Shown piece by piece: positions 1 to 6,047 of a DNA stretch of 6,047 nucleotides; within the stretch, counting starts at the first letter, position 1, and the number at the start of each line of letters is the position of its first letter. This stretch comes from Terriglobales bacterium. GTDB taxonomy: Bacteria > Acidobacteriota > Terriglobia > Terriglobales > Acidobacteriaceae. The stretch lies in assembly GCA_015655365.1 (NCBI GenBank), contig JAATFE010000012.1, positions 1 through 6,047 of the forward strand, written 5' to 3'. The notes beneath the pieces were generated by a model. It had not been told where the DNA came from and did not search any database. It saw nothing but the letters and a program-made list of their open reading frames with translations. The position numbers and the translations under genes are program-made.

Positions 1-1262
<1,262 letters not shown>

Positions 1263-1269
1263 AGGGAAA

Positions 1270-1275
1270 CTCCTC
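1270..1275 (-). promoter_or_regulatory. Ribosome binding site deciding the TTG start of purB
   Basis: On the minus strand GAGGAG is followed by seven bases (TTTCCCT) and then the TTG at 1262. This strong Shine-Dalgarno match at ideal spacing, together with the conserved MIDRYTRP N-terminus, supports the non-ATG start. Confidence 0.75.
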
Positions 1276-1387
1276 GGCAGAGCCGCTTTCCGCGGCCTGT
1301 ATACCCTTTTGATTGTACGAGGAGAGATGCCAAGGGGGTGAGAAATGGCAAAACCACGCCGGGGCCGGGCCGGCCGAGGCAGTTTCC

Positions 1388-1405
1388 CCCGCTCCCGGAA
1401 GCGGG
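1388..1405 (+). other. Small hairpin just upstream of the ispG start
   Basis: CCCGCT and AGCGGG form a perfect six-base-pair stem around a six-base loop, ending 12 bases before the ispG ATG. The 3' arm contains the only purine-rich stretch (GGAAGCGGG) that could serve as a ribosome binding site, so folding could affect ispG translation. The stem is short and the region is GC-rich, so chance is a real alternative. Confidence 0.3.
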
Positions 1406-1417
1406 TAAACTGGATGC

Positions 1418-2668
1418 ATGGCGGAGATTCAGCGCAGAAAAACACCTACGGTCAACATTGGGCAGGTTCGCGTGGGCTGGGCGGTTCCGGTGGTCGTGCA
1501 GTCGATGACCAACACGGACACGGCGGACATTTCGGGAACCATCGAACAGGTTGCAGCCCTGGCATTGGCGGGCTCGGAGATCGTGCGCGTCACGGTGAAC
1601 AACGAGGAAGCCGCCGCGGCTGTTCCGCAGATCGTCGAAGGGCTGGACAAGCGCGGCCTGCGCGTTCCCATTGTGGGTGATTTCCACTATAACGGCCACC
1701 TGCTGCTGAAGAAGTTCCCGGAGACGGCGCGCGCGCTGGCCAAGTACAGGATCAATCCCGGCAACGTGTCGATTGGCCGCAAGGACGACGACAACTTCCG
1801 CATCATGATCGAGTGCGCCATCGAGAACAAGAAACCGGTGCGCATCGGCGTGAACTGGGGATCGCTGGACCAGTCTCTGCTGACCAGGATGATGGACGAG
1901 AACAGCCGCCAGGCGCATCCGCTGCAGGCTCGCGACGTGATGATGGAAGCCATGGTGATGAGCGCGCTGAATGCCGCCAAATCGGCCGAGCACTACGGCC
2001 TGGGCCACGACCAGATCATTTTGTCGGCCAAGGTTTCAGGCGTGCGCGACCTGATCGACGTCTATACGAATCTGGCCGCCCGCTGCGACTATGTGCTGCA
2101 CCTGGGTCTGACCGAAGCCGGCATGGGGATGAAGGGACTGGTTGCCTCGACAGCCGGCCTAGCGCCTCTGCTGCTGGCGGGCATTGGCGACACCATCCGC
2201 GTGAGCCTGACGCCCAAGCCCAACGGCGACCGGACCGAGGAAGTGCTGGCAGCGCAGCAGGTGCTGCAATCGCTGGGAATCCGCAGCTTTATGCCGCAGG
2301 TGACCAGTTGCCCCGGTTGTGGCCGGACGACGAGCACCTATTTCCAGGAACTGGCCGAGCAGATTCAGGGCTACCTGCGCACCTCCATGCCGGAGTGGCG
2401 CAAGAAGTACCCCGGCGTCGAAGAACTGAAACTGGCGGTGATGGGCTGCGTGGTCAACGGTCCCGGAGAATCGAAGCACGCCAACCTGGGCATCAGTTTG
2501 CCCGGCACCTTCGAGGAGCCCAAGGCTCCGGTTTATGTGGACGGCAAGTTCACGACCACCCTGCACGGTGACACCATTGTGGCGGAGTTCAAGCAGATTC
2601 TGGACAACTACGTGGAGAGCCACTACGGACAGGGCGCGAAGAGCGCGGAGTTGGTCGAGGCGCGGTAA
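1418..2668 (+). CDS. ispG: 4-hydroxy-3-methylbut-2-en-1-yl diphosphate synthase (GcpE/IspG)
   Basis: IspG is the [4Fe-4S] enzyme of the MEP isoprenoid pathway. It reductively opens methylerythritol cyclodiphosphate to HMBPP in the cytosol, with electrons from ferredoxin or flavodoxin. The 416-residue product has the N-terminal TIM-barrel signatures [12 protein letters not shown] (about 26-37), [13 protein letters not shown] (85-97), [11 protein letters not shown] (110-120) and [10 protein letters not shown] (142-151). The C-terminal Fe-S domain carries SCPGCGRT (Cys298, Cys301) and [11 protein letters not shown] (Cys344, Glu351), which together give the expected three-Cys plus one-Glu cluster ligand set. 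The length fits the two-domain bacterial form and shows no inserted middle domain. The ATG at 1418 is well constrained: an in-frame TAA lies at 1406-1408. Its Shine-Dalgarno is weak. It is divergent from purB and stands alone, with no other MEP gene in view. Confidence 0.97.
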   Translation: MAEIQRRKTPTVNIGQVRVGWAVPVVVQSMTNTDTADISGTIEQVAALALAGSEIVRVTVNNEEAAAAVPQIVEGLDKRGLRVPIVGDFHYNGHLLLKKFPETARALAKYRINPGNVSIGRKDDDNFRIMIECAIENKKPVRIGVNWGSLDQSLLTRMMDENSRQAHPLQARDVMMEAMVMSALNAAKSAEHYGLGHDQIILSAKVSGVRDLIDVYTNLAARCDYVLHLGLTEAGMGMKGLVASTAGLAPLLLAGIGDTIRVSLTPKPNGDRTEEVLAAQQVLQSLGIRSFMPQVTSCPGCGRTTSTYFQELAEQIQGYLRTSMPEWRKKYPGVEELKLAVMGCVVNGPGESKHANLGISLPGTFEEPKAPVYVDGKFTTTLHGDTIVAEFKQILDNYVESHYGQGAKSAELVEAR

Positions 2669-2674
2669 CTTTAG

Positions 2675-2706
2675 GAAGAGGGGAGAGGCTCAGACCCTCC
2701 CCCTTC
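2675..2706 (+). terminator. Imperfect hairpin after ispG, possible terminator
   Basis: Six bases after the ispG stop, GAAGAGGGGAGAGG can pair, with small bulges, to CCCTCCCCCTTC across a CTCAGA loop. It lies between the convergent ispG and AbrB-like genes, where a terminator is expected. No clear T-run follows on the plus strand, so it is not a canonical intrinsic terminator. Confidence 0.45.
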
Positions 2707-2791
2707 ATTCCATACTCGGCGGCATAACTTTGCGAAAAGTCAGCATCCGCTCGGTCGCGTCGGTTTGGCTGCAAATGCGGTTCAACTCAAA

Positions 2792-2923
2792 CTAGTTCTC
2801 TCCGATTTGCGCAAACTCGACTTCATCTCCCGGCTTGATATTCCGTGCCCTCACAATCTCCGCGGGGATGCGAAACCACAGGCCGTTTCCGCTCTTTCCG
2901 ATCTTCACTGTCTTCGTGAGCAT
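2792..2923 (-). CDS. Very small AbrB/MazE-type (SpoVT-AbrB domain) DNA-binding protein
   Basis: The 43-residue product begins MLTKTVKIGKSGNG, continues LWFRIPAEIVRARNIKPGDEV, and ends EFAQIGEN. This is the swapped-hairpin AbrB pattern: a starting strand with K-x-G-x-S, then hydrophobic-R-I-P, a short helix, and a strand entered through GDEVEF. Such proteins dimerise and bind DNA as transition-state regulators or antitoxins of the MazE/VapB type. Antitoxins usually run to 70-85 residues with a toxin-binding tail, but this one stops right after the DNA-binding domain, and no toxin gene follows it. A start five codons upstream, at 2938, would give 48 residues. The chosen ATG at 2923 has GAGGGG close in front of it. 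The domain call is from motif reading. The regulatory role, probably including its own promoter in the spacer to the right, is inferred. Confidence 0.72.
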   Translation of the reverse strand: MLTKTVKIGKSGNGLWFRIPAEIVRARNIKPGDEVEFAQIGEN

Positions 2924-2935
2924 GGGCCCCTCATA

Positions 2936-2952
2936 CATTCAACCGGCGAATG
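2936..2952. promoter_or_regulatory. Small inverted repeat between divergent genes, candidate operator
   Basis: CATTC and GAATG form a perfect five-base inverted repeat with a seven-base spacer, lying directly in front of the AbrB-like gene and inside the 107-base divergent spacer. A further GAATG lies at 2961-2965. AbrB/MazE proteins often bind dyads at their own promoters, so this is a reasonable candidate, but five-base arms can easily occur by chance. Confidence 0.25.
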
Positions 2953-3019
2953 TCGAAACTGAATGAGCTTTTGCTTCCCTTCCCAGGCAAATCGCGCTAG
3001 GATTTCCGCAATCTTCCGT

Positions 3020-3023
3020 GGAG
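3020..3023 (+). promoter_or_regulatory. Ribosome binding site of the exported small protein
   Basis: GGAG stands seven bases before the ATG at 3031. This supports that start, which is also the one that yields a signal peptide. Confidence 0.55.
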
Positions 3024-3030
3024 ACCTCAG

Positions 3031-3552
3031 ATGCCCCTGTGCCGCTTGGGTTGGATCGCGCTGTTTGCCATGGCCGCGCCCTTGGCAGCCTTTGGCGGTG
3101 CGCCCAAGGCCTGCATCAGCGCCGACGAGGCCACCAAACTGGTTGACAAGGACGTCTGCGTCAGTGCGCATGTGTATGACGTGGTGGAGCTTCCGGACGG
3201 GATCCGCTTTCTGGACGTGTGTTCGCCCGAGACCCCGGACGCAGGGTGCCACTTCATCGTTGTGAGCCTGTTTGAGGATCGCGGCGAGGTGGGAGAACTG
3301 CGCAAATATCGCGACATGGACGTGCGGATTCGAGGGATTGTGCGGCCCATGCACGGACGGGCCGGGATAGTGCTGAGCCATGCTCGCCAATTCTATGGCG
3401 GACCGCCGAAGTTCAAACCCAACCCCAAACTGATGCGGGGATTCAATGCCGACCAGAGCAGGCCCGCGGCCATCGACCCCAATTTACGCGCCCAGGGCGG
3501 AAGACGAGCCTTCATGAATTCACGGGACCAGGAGATCAGGCCGGTGAAGTGA
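3031..3552 (+). CDS. Small exported protein of unknown function, possible OB-like fold
   Basis: I do not recognise a named family for this 173-residue protein. The N-terminus (residues 1-24) looks like a Sec signal peptide: a short charged start with Arg5, a hydrophobic core WIALFAMAAPLAA, then FGGAPKA where cleavage is likely. There is no lipobox. The mature part has four cysteines (28, 43, 64, 73), enough for two disulfides outside the cytoplasm. Residues about 40-120 alternate short beta-type segments (DVCVSAHVYDVVEL, IRFLDVC, CHFIVVSLF, MDVRIRGIVRPM, GIVLSHARQF), which resembles a small beta-barrel of the OB type. That is inference from pattern only. The tail after 122 is rich in Pro, Arg and Gly and looks disordered. 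It stands alone on its strand, divergent from the AbrB-like gene, and the shared spacer would let that regulator control it. Confidence 0.82.
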   Translation: MPLCRLGWIALFAMAAPLAAFGGAPKACISADEATKLVDKDVCVSAHVYDVVELPDGIRFLDVCSPETPDAGCHFIVVSLFEDRGEVGELRKYRDMDVRIRGIVRPMHGRAGIVLSHARQFYGGPPKFKPNPKLMRGFNADQSRPAAIDPNLRAQGGRRAFMNSRDQEIRPVK

Positions 3553-3587
3553 CCACCTGCGGTGGGGCGGGCTTTGTCGGAGGTGGT
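3552..3587 (+). terminator. Inverted repeat directly after the exported protein gene
   Basis: ACCACCT (3552-3558) and AGGTGGT (3581-3587) are perfect seven-base complements around a 22-base GC-rich loop, starting at the stop codon. The position suits a terminator or 3' processing stem. No U-tract follows, so the termination role is uncertain. Confidence 0.35.
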
Positions 3588-3604
3588 TCTTGGGTGACAC
3601 AAGG

Positions 3605-3690
3605 CTGTAAAAAGCTATAAAAGACTATAGATAGATGGAGCTATCCCACTTTAACCGCGATGAAACTGCGGCGAAAGTGGGGCACCCGGC
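3605..3690. repeat. Structured intergenic repeat, left long copy
   Basis: This element starts with an AT-rich part containing ATAAAAGACTATAGATAG (3617-3634), which recurs exactly at 5123-5140. A two-part hairpin follows: outer stem CCCACTTT (3645-3652) with AAAGTGGG (3674-3681), inner stem CCGC (3655-3658) with GCGG (3668-3671), and loop GATGAAACT. It ends in GGGGCACCCGG. The right copy at 5111-5191 has the same layout with compensatory changes in both stems. Relative to the minus-strand transporter gene it lies 3', behind a second hairpin. It could be a mobile REP/MITE-like sequence or a 3'-end RNA structure. It encodes no protein. Confidence 0.85.
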
Positions 3691-3726
3691 GGGGTGGGGT
3701 GAACCACGGATTGAGGTTCCTGCTTT

Positions 3727-3758
3727 CCCTGGTCTCAGAATCGAGACCAGGGGCACCC
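3727..3758. repeat. Short perfect hairpin sharing the repeat tail, behind the transporter stop
   Basis: CCCTGGTCTC (3727-3736) and GAGACCAGGG (3743-3752) form a perfect ten-base-pair stem with loop AGAATC, followed by GCACCC. The resulting GGGGCACCC end matches the tail of the long copy at 3605-3690, but the stem sequence is unrelated and the AT-rich block is absent. It begins 14 bases past the transporter stop codon in the minus direction. It may act as a terminator stem, although a GAAAGC sequence rather than a T-run follows. I treat it as a short relative of the same repeat class. Confidence 0.75.
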
Positions 3759-3772
3759 AATATTGTCGAGAA

Positions 3773-5056
3773 TCAGGCCGTCTCTTCCAGCGGCGGGGCG
3801 AAACGCGCGCCAGTCCACAGAATCACGCAGGAGACGACCAGAAAGATAAGCGTCGCGCCGAGGCCGATGCGGAGGTTGGTGCGGTCGGAGATAGCGCCGA
3901 TGATCTGCGGCGAAAAGGTGTCACCAAAAAAATGAATGCAGAAGAGGTTGAACGAGATGGCCGTGGCGCGGACCGGGGCCGAAACCGAGTTCACAATGGC
4001 CGCGTTGAGCGGGCCGGTATTGAGGAAGAGGAAGAATTCGGCGGCAAACAGAGCCGGGATAGCCCAGGCCGCAGGGCCGAAGAAGAGCAGGACGCCGCAG
4101 GGCAAGGTGAGGGCAACGCTCCAAAACGAGAGCAGGTAGAGCGCGCGATGGTCGGTGCGCAGCCAGCGCTGGGCCAGCCAGCCGCCCGCCAGGGTTCCGG
4201 CAATGCCGTCGATCACCGTAATGGCGCCGACCACGAGGCTGGAGTTGCCCACCGAGAGTCCGGCGGAACGGTGCAGGAAGGTAGGAACCCAAGCCGAGAT
4301 GCCGCCCATGGCAAAGGTCAGCATCGCCAGCCCCAGGGTTCCGGCAAGGAAAGCAGGGTTGCGAAAGAGCCCCAGGACCGTGGCGCGCTTGGCTGTGGGC
4401 CGGATGTGGTCGCTCGATCCGCGTTCCGGCTCGCGGCCCAGCCAGCCGTACAAGGCCGCAACGATCAGGCCGGGGATGGCGCAGAGGAAAAACGGCGTGC
4501 GCCAACCCCACAAGGTGCCCAGTTCCCCGCCGGCGAGATAGCCCAGGGCCGCGCCTACGGGAATCGCCAGATAGAAGATGGAGAGGATGCGGTTGCGGTC
4601 GCGCTCGGGGTAGAAATCGGCCAGCACAGCCGGAGCAAAGATACCGAAAGTTGCCTCGCCCACGCCGACCAGCGCATGGCGCGCATAAAGGGTCCAATAG
4701 CCGTGAACCCAGGCCGTGCCCAGGGTGGCCAAGCTCCACAGGACCGCACCCGCTATGATGAGCGGCTTGCGCCGGAAGCGGTCTCCCAGCCAGCCGGTCA
4801 AGGGTGCCGCAATCATGTAGAAGACGAACAGCGCCGTGGTCAGAGCGCCCATCTGCTGGTCGGTGGAGTGGAATTCCCGCTGAATCAGGGGCTGTGCGCC
4901 GGGGAGGATGTAGCGGTCGATGTAGTTGAGCAGGTTGAGGCAGATGAGCAGCACCAGCGTCCCCGTTGCGGGGTTGAGGCGGGCGCGAAATGGCAGGGGG
5001 GAAGTCGGCAAAGGGCGTGGGCTCGCAGAAAGCGATAGAAGTACCACGAATATCAC
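3773..5056 (-). CDS. MFS transporter of the spinster type
   Basis: This 427-residue inner-membrane protein has the length and hydrophobic pattern of a twelve-helix major facilitator permease. Family marks are NYIDRY in the first helix (residues 44-49), loop motif A as GWLGDRFRRK (88-97), GVGEATFG (131-138), the ERDRNR loop (151-156), GYLAGG (172-177) and GWRTPFF (184-190). This combination resembles the spinster-like branch, whose animal members move sphingosine-1-phosphate or lysolipids. Bacterial substrates are mostly unknown, so none is assigned. The start is uncertain. GTG at 5056 gives the longest form, whose first 28 residues precede helix one and lack a good ribosome binding site; GTG at 5047 and TTG at 5011 are alternatives. 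The gene is bracketed by two same-orientation copies of an intergenic repeat. A 467-codon open frame on the other strand (3635-5038) is its shadow. Confidence 0.92.
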   Translation of the reverse strand: MIFVVLLSLSASPRPLPTSPLPFRARLNPATGTLVLLICLNLLNYIDRYILPGAQPLIQREFHSTDQQMGALTTALFVFYMIAAPLTGWLGDRFRRKPLIIAGAVLWSLATLGTAWVHGYWTLYARHALVGVGEATFGIFAPAVLADFYPERDRNRILSIFYLAIPVGAALGYLAGGELGTLWGWRTPFFLCAIPGLIVAALYGWLGREPERGSSDHIRPTAKRATVLGLFRNPAFLAGTLGLAMLTFAMGGISAWVPTFLHRSAGLSVGNSSLVVGAITVIDGIAGTLAGGWLAQRWLRTDHRALYLLSFWSVALTLPCGVLLFFGPAAWAIPALFAAEFFLFLNTGPLNAAIVNSVSAPVRATAISFNLFCIHFFGDTFSPQIIGAISDRTNLRIGLGATLIFLVVSCVILWTGARFAPPLEETA

Positions 5057-5110
5057 AGTCGGGACGGGGCGACCTAGCTTTTGCGCCGAGGTGAGGCAAC
5101 GGAGAGAGAC

Positions 5111-5191
5111 GATAAAAGGCTGATAAAAGACTATAGATAGGAATATCCCAGCTTAGGCGCGATGGAACTGCGCCGAAGCTGGGGTGCCCGG
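5111..5191. repeat. Structured intergenic repeat, right long copy
   Basis: This is the partner of the element at 3605-3690, in the same orientation. It carries the identical AT-rich block ATAAAAGACTATAGATAG (5123-5140). The hairpin has outer stem CCCAGCTT (5147-5154) with AAGCTGGG (5176-5183), inner stem GGCGC (5156-5160) with GCGCC (5170-5174), loop GATGGAACT, and tail GGGGTGCCCGG. In the minus direction it begins only a few bases after the glutaredoxin stop codon and is followed by T-rich sequence. It may end the tadA-glutaredoxin transcript, and the transporter start is about 55 bases further on. Confidence 0.85.
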
Positions 5192-5194
5192 AGC

Positions 5195-5479
5195 TTAGCC
5201 AGCGATTTGCTTTTCAGGCTGAGAAATCCCCAGGCGCCGATGAAGCTCGTCGTAAAGCAGGCCGCTGCCGGGCTTGTAGGGCTGGAACCACTCGCCGTCG
5301 ATGACCAGTTGCGGGACGGCCCGCTTGCCCACGCGGCGCAGCACTTCGGCCGAAGCGGCGGGATCGGCATCCACATTGATTTCGGTATATTCGATGCCGT
5401 GGGAGTCGAGAAATGCCTTGGTCATGCGGCAGTCCCGGCACCATTTCGTCGCGTAGATCTGAACGTTCATGCGATTCAT
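5195..5479 (-). CDS. Glutaredoxin-family protein with a CRDC active site
   Basis: This 94-residue cytosolic thiol-disulfide protein has a single thioredoxin fold. The redox motif is WCRDC (Cys14, Cys17), right after the first strand VQIYATK. The cis-proline is in AVPQLVIDG (Pro56), and a conserved DGEWFQPYKPG turn follows. These are the standard glutaredoxin/NrdH/mycoredoxin landmarks, though the inner pair Arg-Asp differs from the common Pro-Tyr of classical glutaredoxins. Physiological partners cannot be told from sequence; reduction of protein disulfides or mixed disulfides is the family role. ATG at 5479 is chosen. GTG at 5491 (98 residues) and ATG at 5470 (91 residues) remain possible, as the fold begins just after the latter. 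It lies 49 bases after tadA on the same strand, probably in one transcript, and ends at an intergenic repeat. Confidence 0.9.
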   Translation of the reverse strand: MNRMNVQIYATKWCRDCRMTKAFLDSHGIEYTEINVDADPAASAEVLRRVGKRAVPQLVIDGEWFQPYKPGSGLLYDELHRRLGISQPEKQIAG

Positions 5480-5528
5480 TGTACTGCCCACTCGCTGCTG
5501 CCATCAGTGACGATGACCGCGAGCGAGA

Positions 5529-5999
5529 TCAAAGCACTGGTGCGGAGCTAGTCGAGCGCCGCTCGCGGAAAAAGCTGCGCAGAAACTCGGCCGCCTCATC
5601 GCCGAGAATTCCCTGCTCGACCCGCATCTGGTGGTTGAGCTGCGGGTGGTTGAGCACGGAAAGAACCGAGCCGGCCGCGCCCGCCTTGGGATCGGCAGCG
5701 GCAAAAACCAGGCGGTCGAGCCGGGCATGAATCATGGCGCCGGCGCACATGGCGCAGGGCTCCAGCGTGGCATAGAGCGTGCAGCCCGATAGCCGATAGT
5801 TGCCGATTGCCGCGCCCGCCGCGCGCAGAGCCACGATTTCGGCGTGGGCCGTGGGGTCGGAGTCGCGCAACACACGGTTCTGGCCGGTGGCGACGACTGC
5901 CCCTTCGCGGACAACTACCGCGCCAATCGGCACTTCGCCGCCGTCTCCGGCAAGACGGGCTTGGGCGAGTGCGGCTTGCATGAAATCGTTGTCAGTCAT
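5529..5999 (-). CDS. tadA: tRNA-specific adenosine deaminase
   Basis: TadA converts adenosine 34 to inosine in the anticodon wobble position of tRNA-Arg(ACG), letting one tRNA read several arginine codons. It works as a zinc-dependent homodimer in the cytosol and is usually essential. The 156-residue product has the normal length. The cytidine/deoxycytidylate deaminase signature is complete: AHAE with zinc ligand His52 and proton-shuttle Glu54, and PCAMC with zinc ligands Cys82 and Cys85. The substrate-side segments EVPIGAVVV (22-30), GQNRV with Asn41, and RLVFAAADPKAGAAGS (94-111) also fit TadA rather than guanine or cytosine deaminases. The ATG at 5999 gives the usual short N-terminal helix MTDNDFMQAALAQA. 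Its first bases overlap the stop of a possible upstream gene (ATGA), and a glutaredoxin gene follows after 49 bases. Confidence 0.95.
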   Translation of the reverse strand: MTDNDFMQAALAQARLAGDGGEVPIGAVVVREGAVVATGQNRVLRDSDPTAHAEIVALRAAGAAIGNYRLSGCTLYATLEPCAMCAGAMIHARLDRLVFAAADPKAGAAGSVLSVLNHPQLNHQMRVEQGILGDEAAEFLRSFFRERRSTSSAPVL

Positions 6000-6047
6000 T
6001 GCTCGAGCCAGAGACTCCGAAGATGCGTGAAATTGATCACGTTGAGC
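5996..6047 (-). CDS. Possible C-terminal end of an upstream gene overlapping tadA
   Basis: On the minus strand an open frame enters from the right edge, reads LNVINFTHLRSLWLEQ and stops at TGA (5996-5998), sharing ATGA with the tadA start. Such overlaps are typical of translationally coupled genes, and tadA lacks a well-placed ribosome binding site of its own, which fits coupling. With only 16 residues the product cannot be identified. A second frame is also open here, so this call rests on the overlap geometry alone. Confidence 0.3.
   Translation of the reverse strand, partial: LNVINFTHLRSLWLEQ

Noticed and set aside
2669..2791. Toxin gene next to the AbrB-like protein
   Set aside because: The 123 bases downstream contain only the convergent end of ispG and a hairpin. 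No frame encodes anything like MazF, VapC or Doc, and the gene on the other side is an exported protein.
2905..3390. Minus-strand open frame of 161 codons opposite the exported protein
   Set aside because: The plus-strand gene has a ribosome binding site and a signal peptide. The minus frame has neither and overlaps the AbrB-like gene's promoter region.
3590..3622. Promoter-like GTGACA, 16 bases, TATAAA on the plus strand
   Set aside because: No gene lies downstream on that strand, and the -10 part belongs to the repeat's AT-rich block, so it is more easily explained by base composition.
3635..5038. Plus-strand open frame of 467 codons covering the transporter gene
   Set aside because: It is antisense to a clear MFS permease, begins inside the intergenic repeat, and its product is a low-complexity mix of Gly, Arg, Glu and Gln, as expected from a GC-rich reverse frame.
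3605..5191. Composite transposon or insertion sequence made of the two flanking repeats
   Set aside because: No transposase gene lies between them, the elements are in direct orientation without target-site duplications that I can see, and the enclosed gene is an ordinary transporter.

Overview
This 6 kb window is moderately GC-rich and gene-dense. It carries mostly housekeeping genes plus a few small accessory genes. No species can be read directly from it. The gene content, a spinster-type MFS permease, a small exported protein with no strong family match, and GGTGCCCC-tailed intergenic hairpins suggest Acidobacteriota (Terriglobia-like). That placement is an inference from recalled patterns, not a search.

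Layout, left to right. The first 1262 bases hold most of purB (adenylosuccinate lyase, minus strand, TTG start, C-terminus off the left edge). After a divergent 155-base spacer comes ispG (plus strand, complete), the Fe-S enzyme of the MEP isoprenoid pathway. Convergent to ispG is a tiny 43-residue AbrB/MazE-type DNA-binding protein (2792-2923, minus). It shares a 107-base divergent spacer with a signal-peptide-bearing 173-residue protein of unknown function (3031-3552, plus).

From 3553 to the right end every gene is on the minus strand. Read in transcription order from the right, these are the probable tail of an unidentified gene that overlaps tadA by ATGA, tadA (tRNA adenosine deaminase), a small glutaredoxin-like protein with a CRDC active site, and an MFS transporter of the spinster type. 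tadA and the glutaredoxin gene are 49 bases apart and probably co-transcribed. The transporter follows a repeat-containing spacer and may be a separate unit.

The most distinctive non-coding feature is a structured intergenic repeat. Two same-orientation copies of about 80 bases (3605-3690 and 5111-5191) bracket the transporter gene, and a third, shorter hairpin (3727-3758) shares only their GGGGCACCC tail. The two long copies share an 18-base AT-rich block and a two-part stem whose arms differ by compensatory base changes. In the transcription direction of the minus-strand genes, each cluster lies directly behind a stop codon. I found no phage, CRISPR, insertion sequence, tRNA or rRNA, and no gene cluster that looks like a new multi-gene system.
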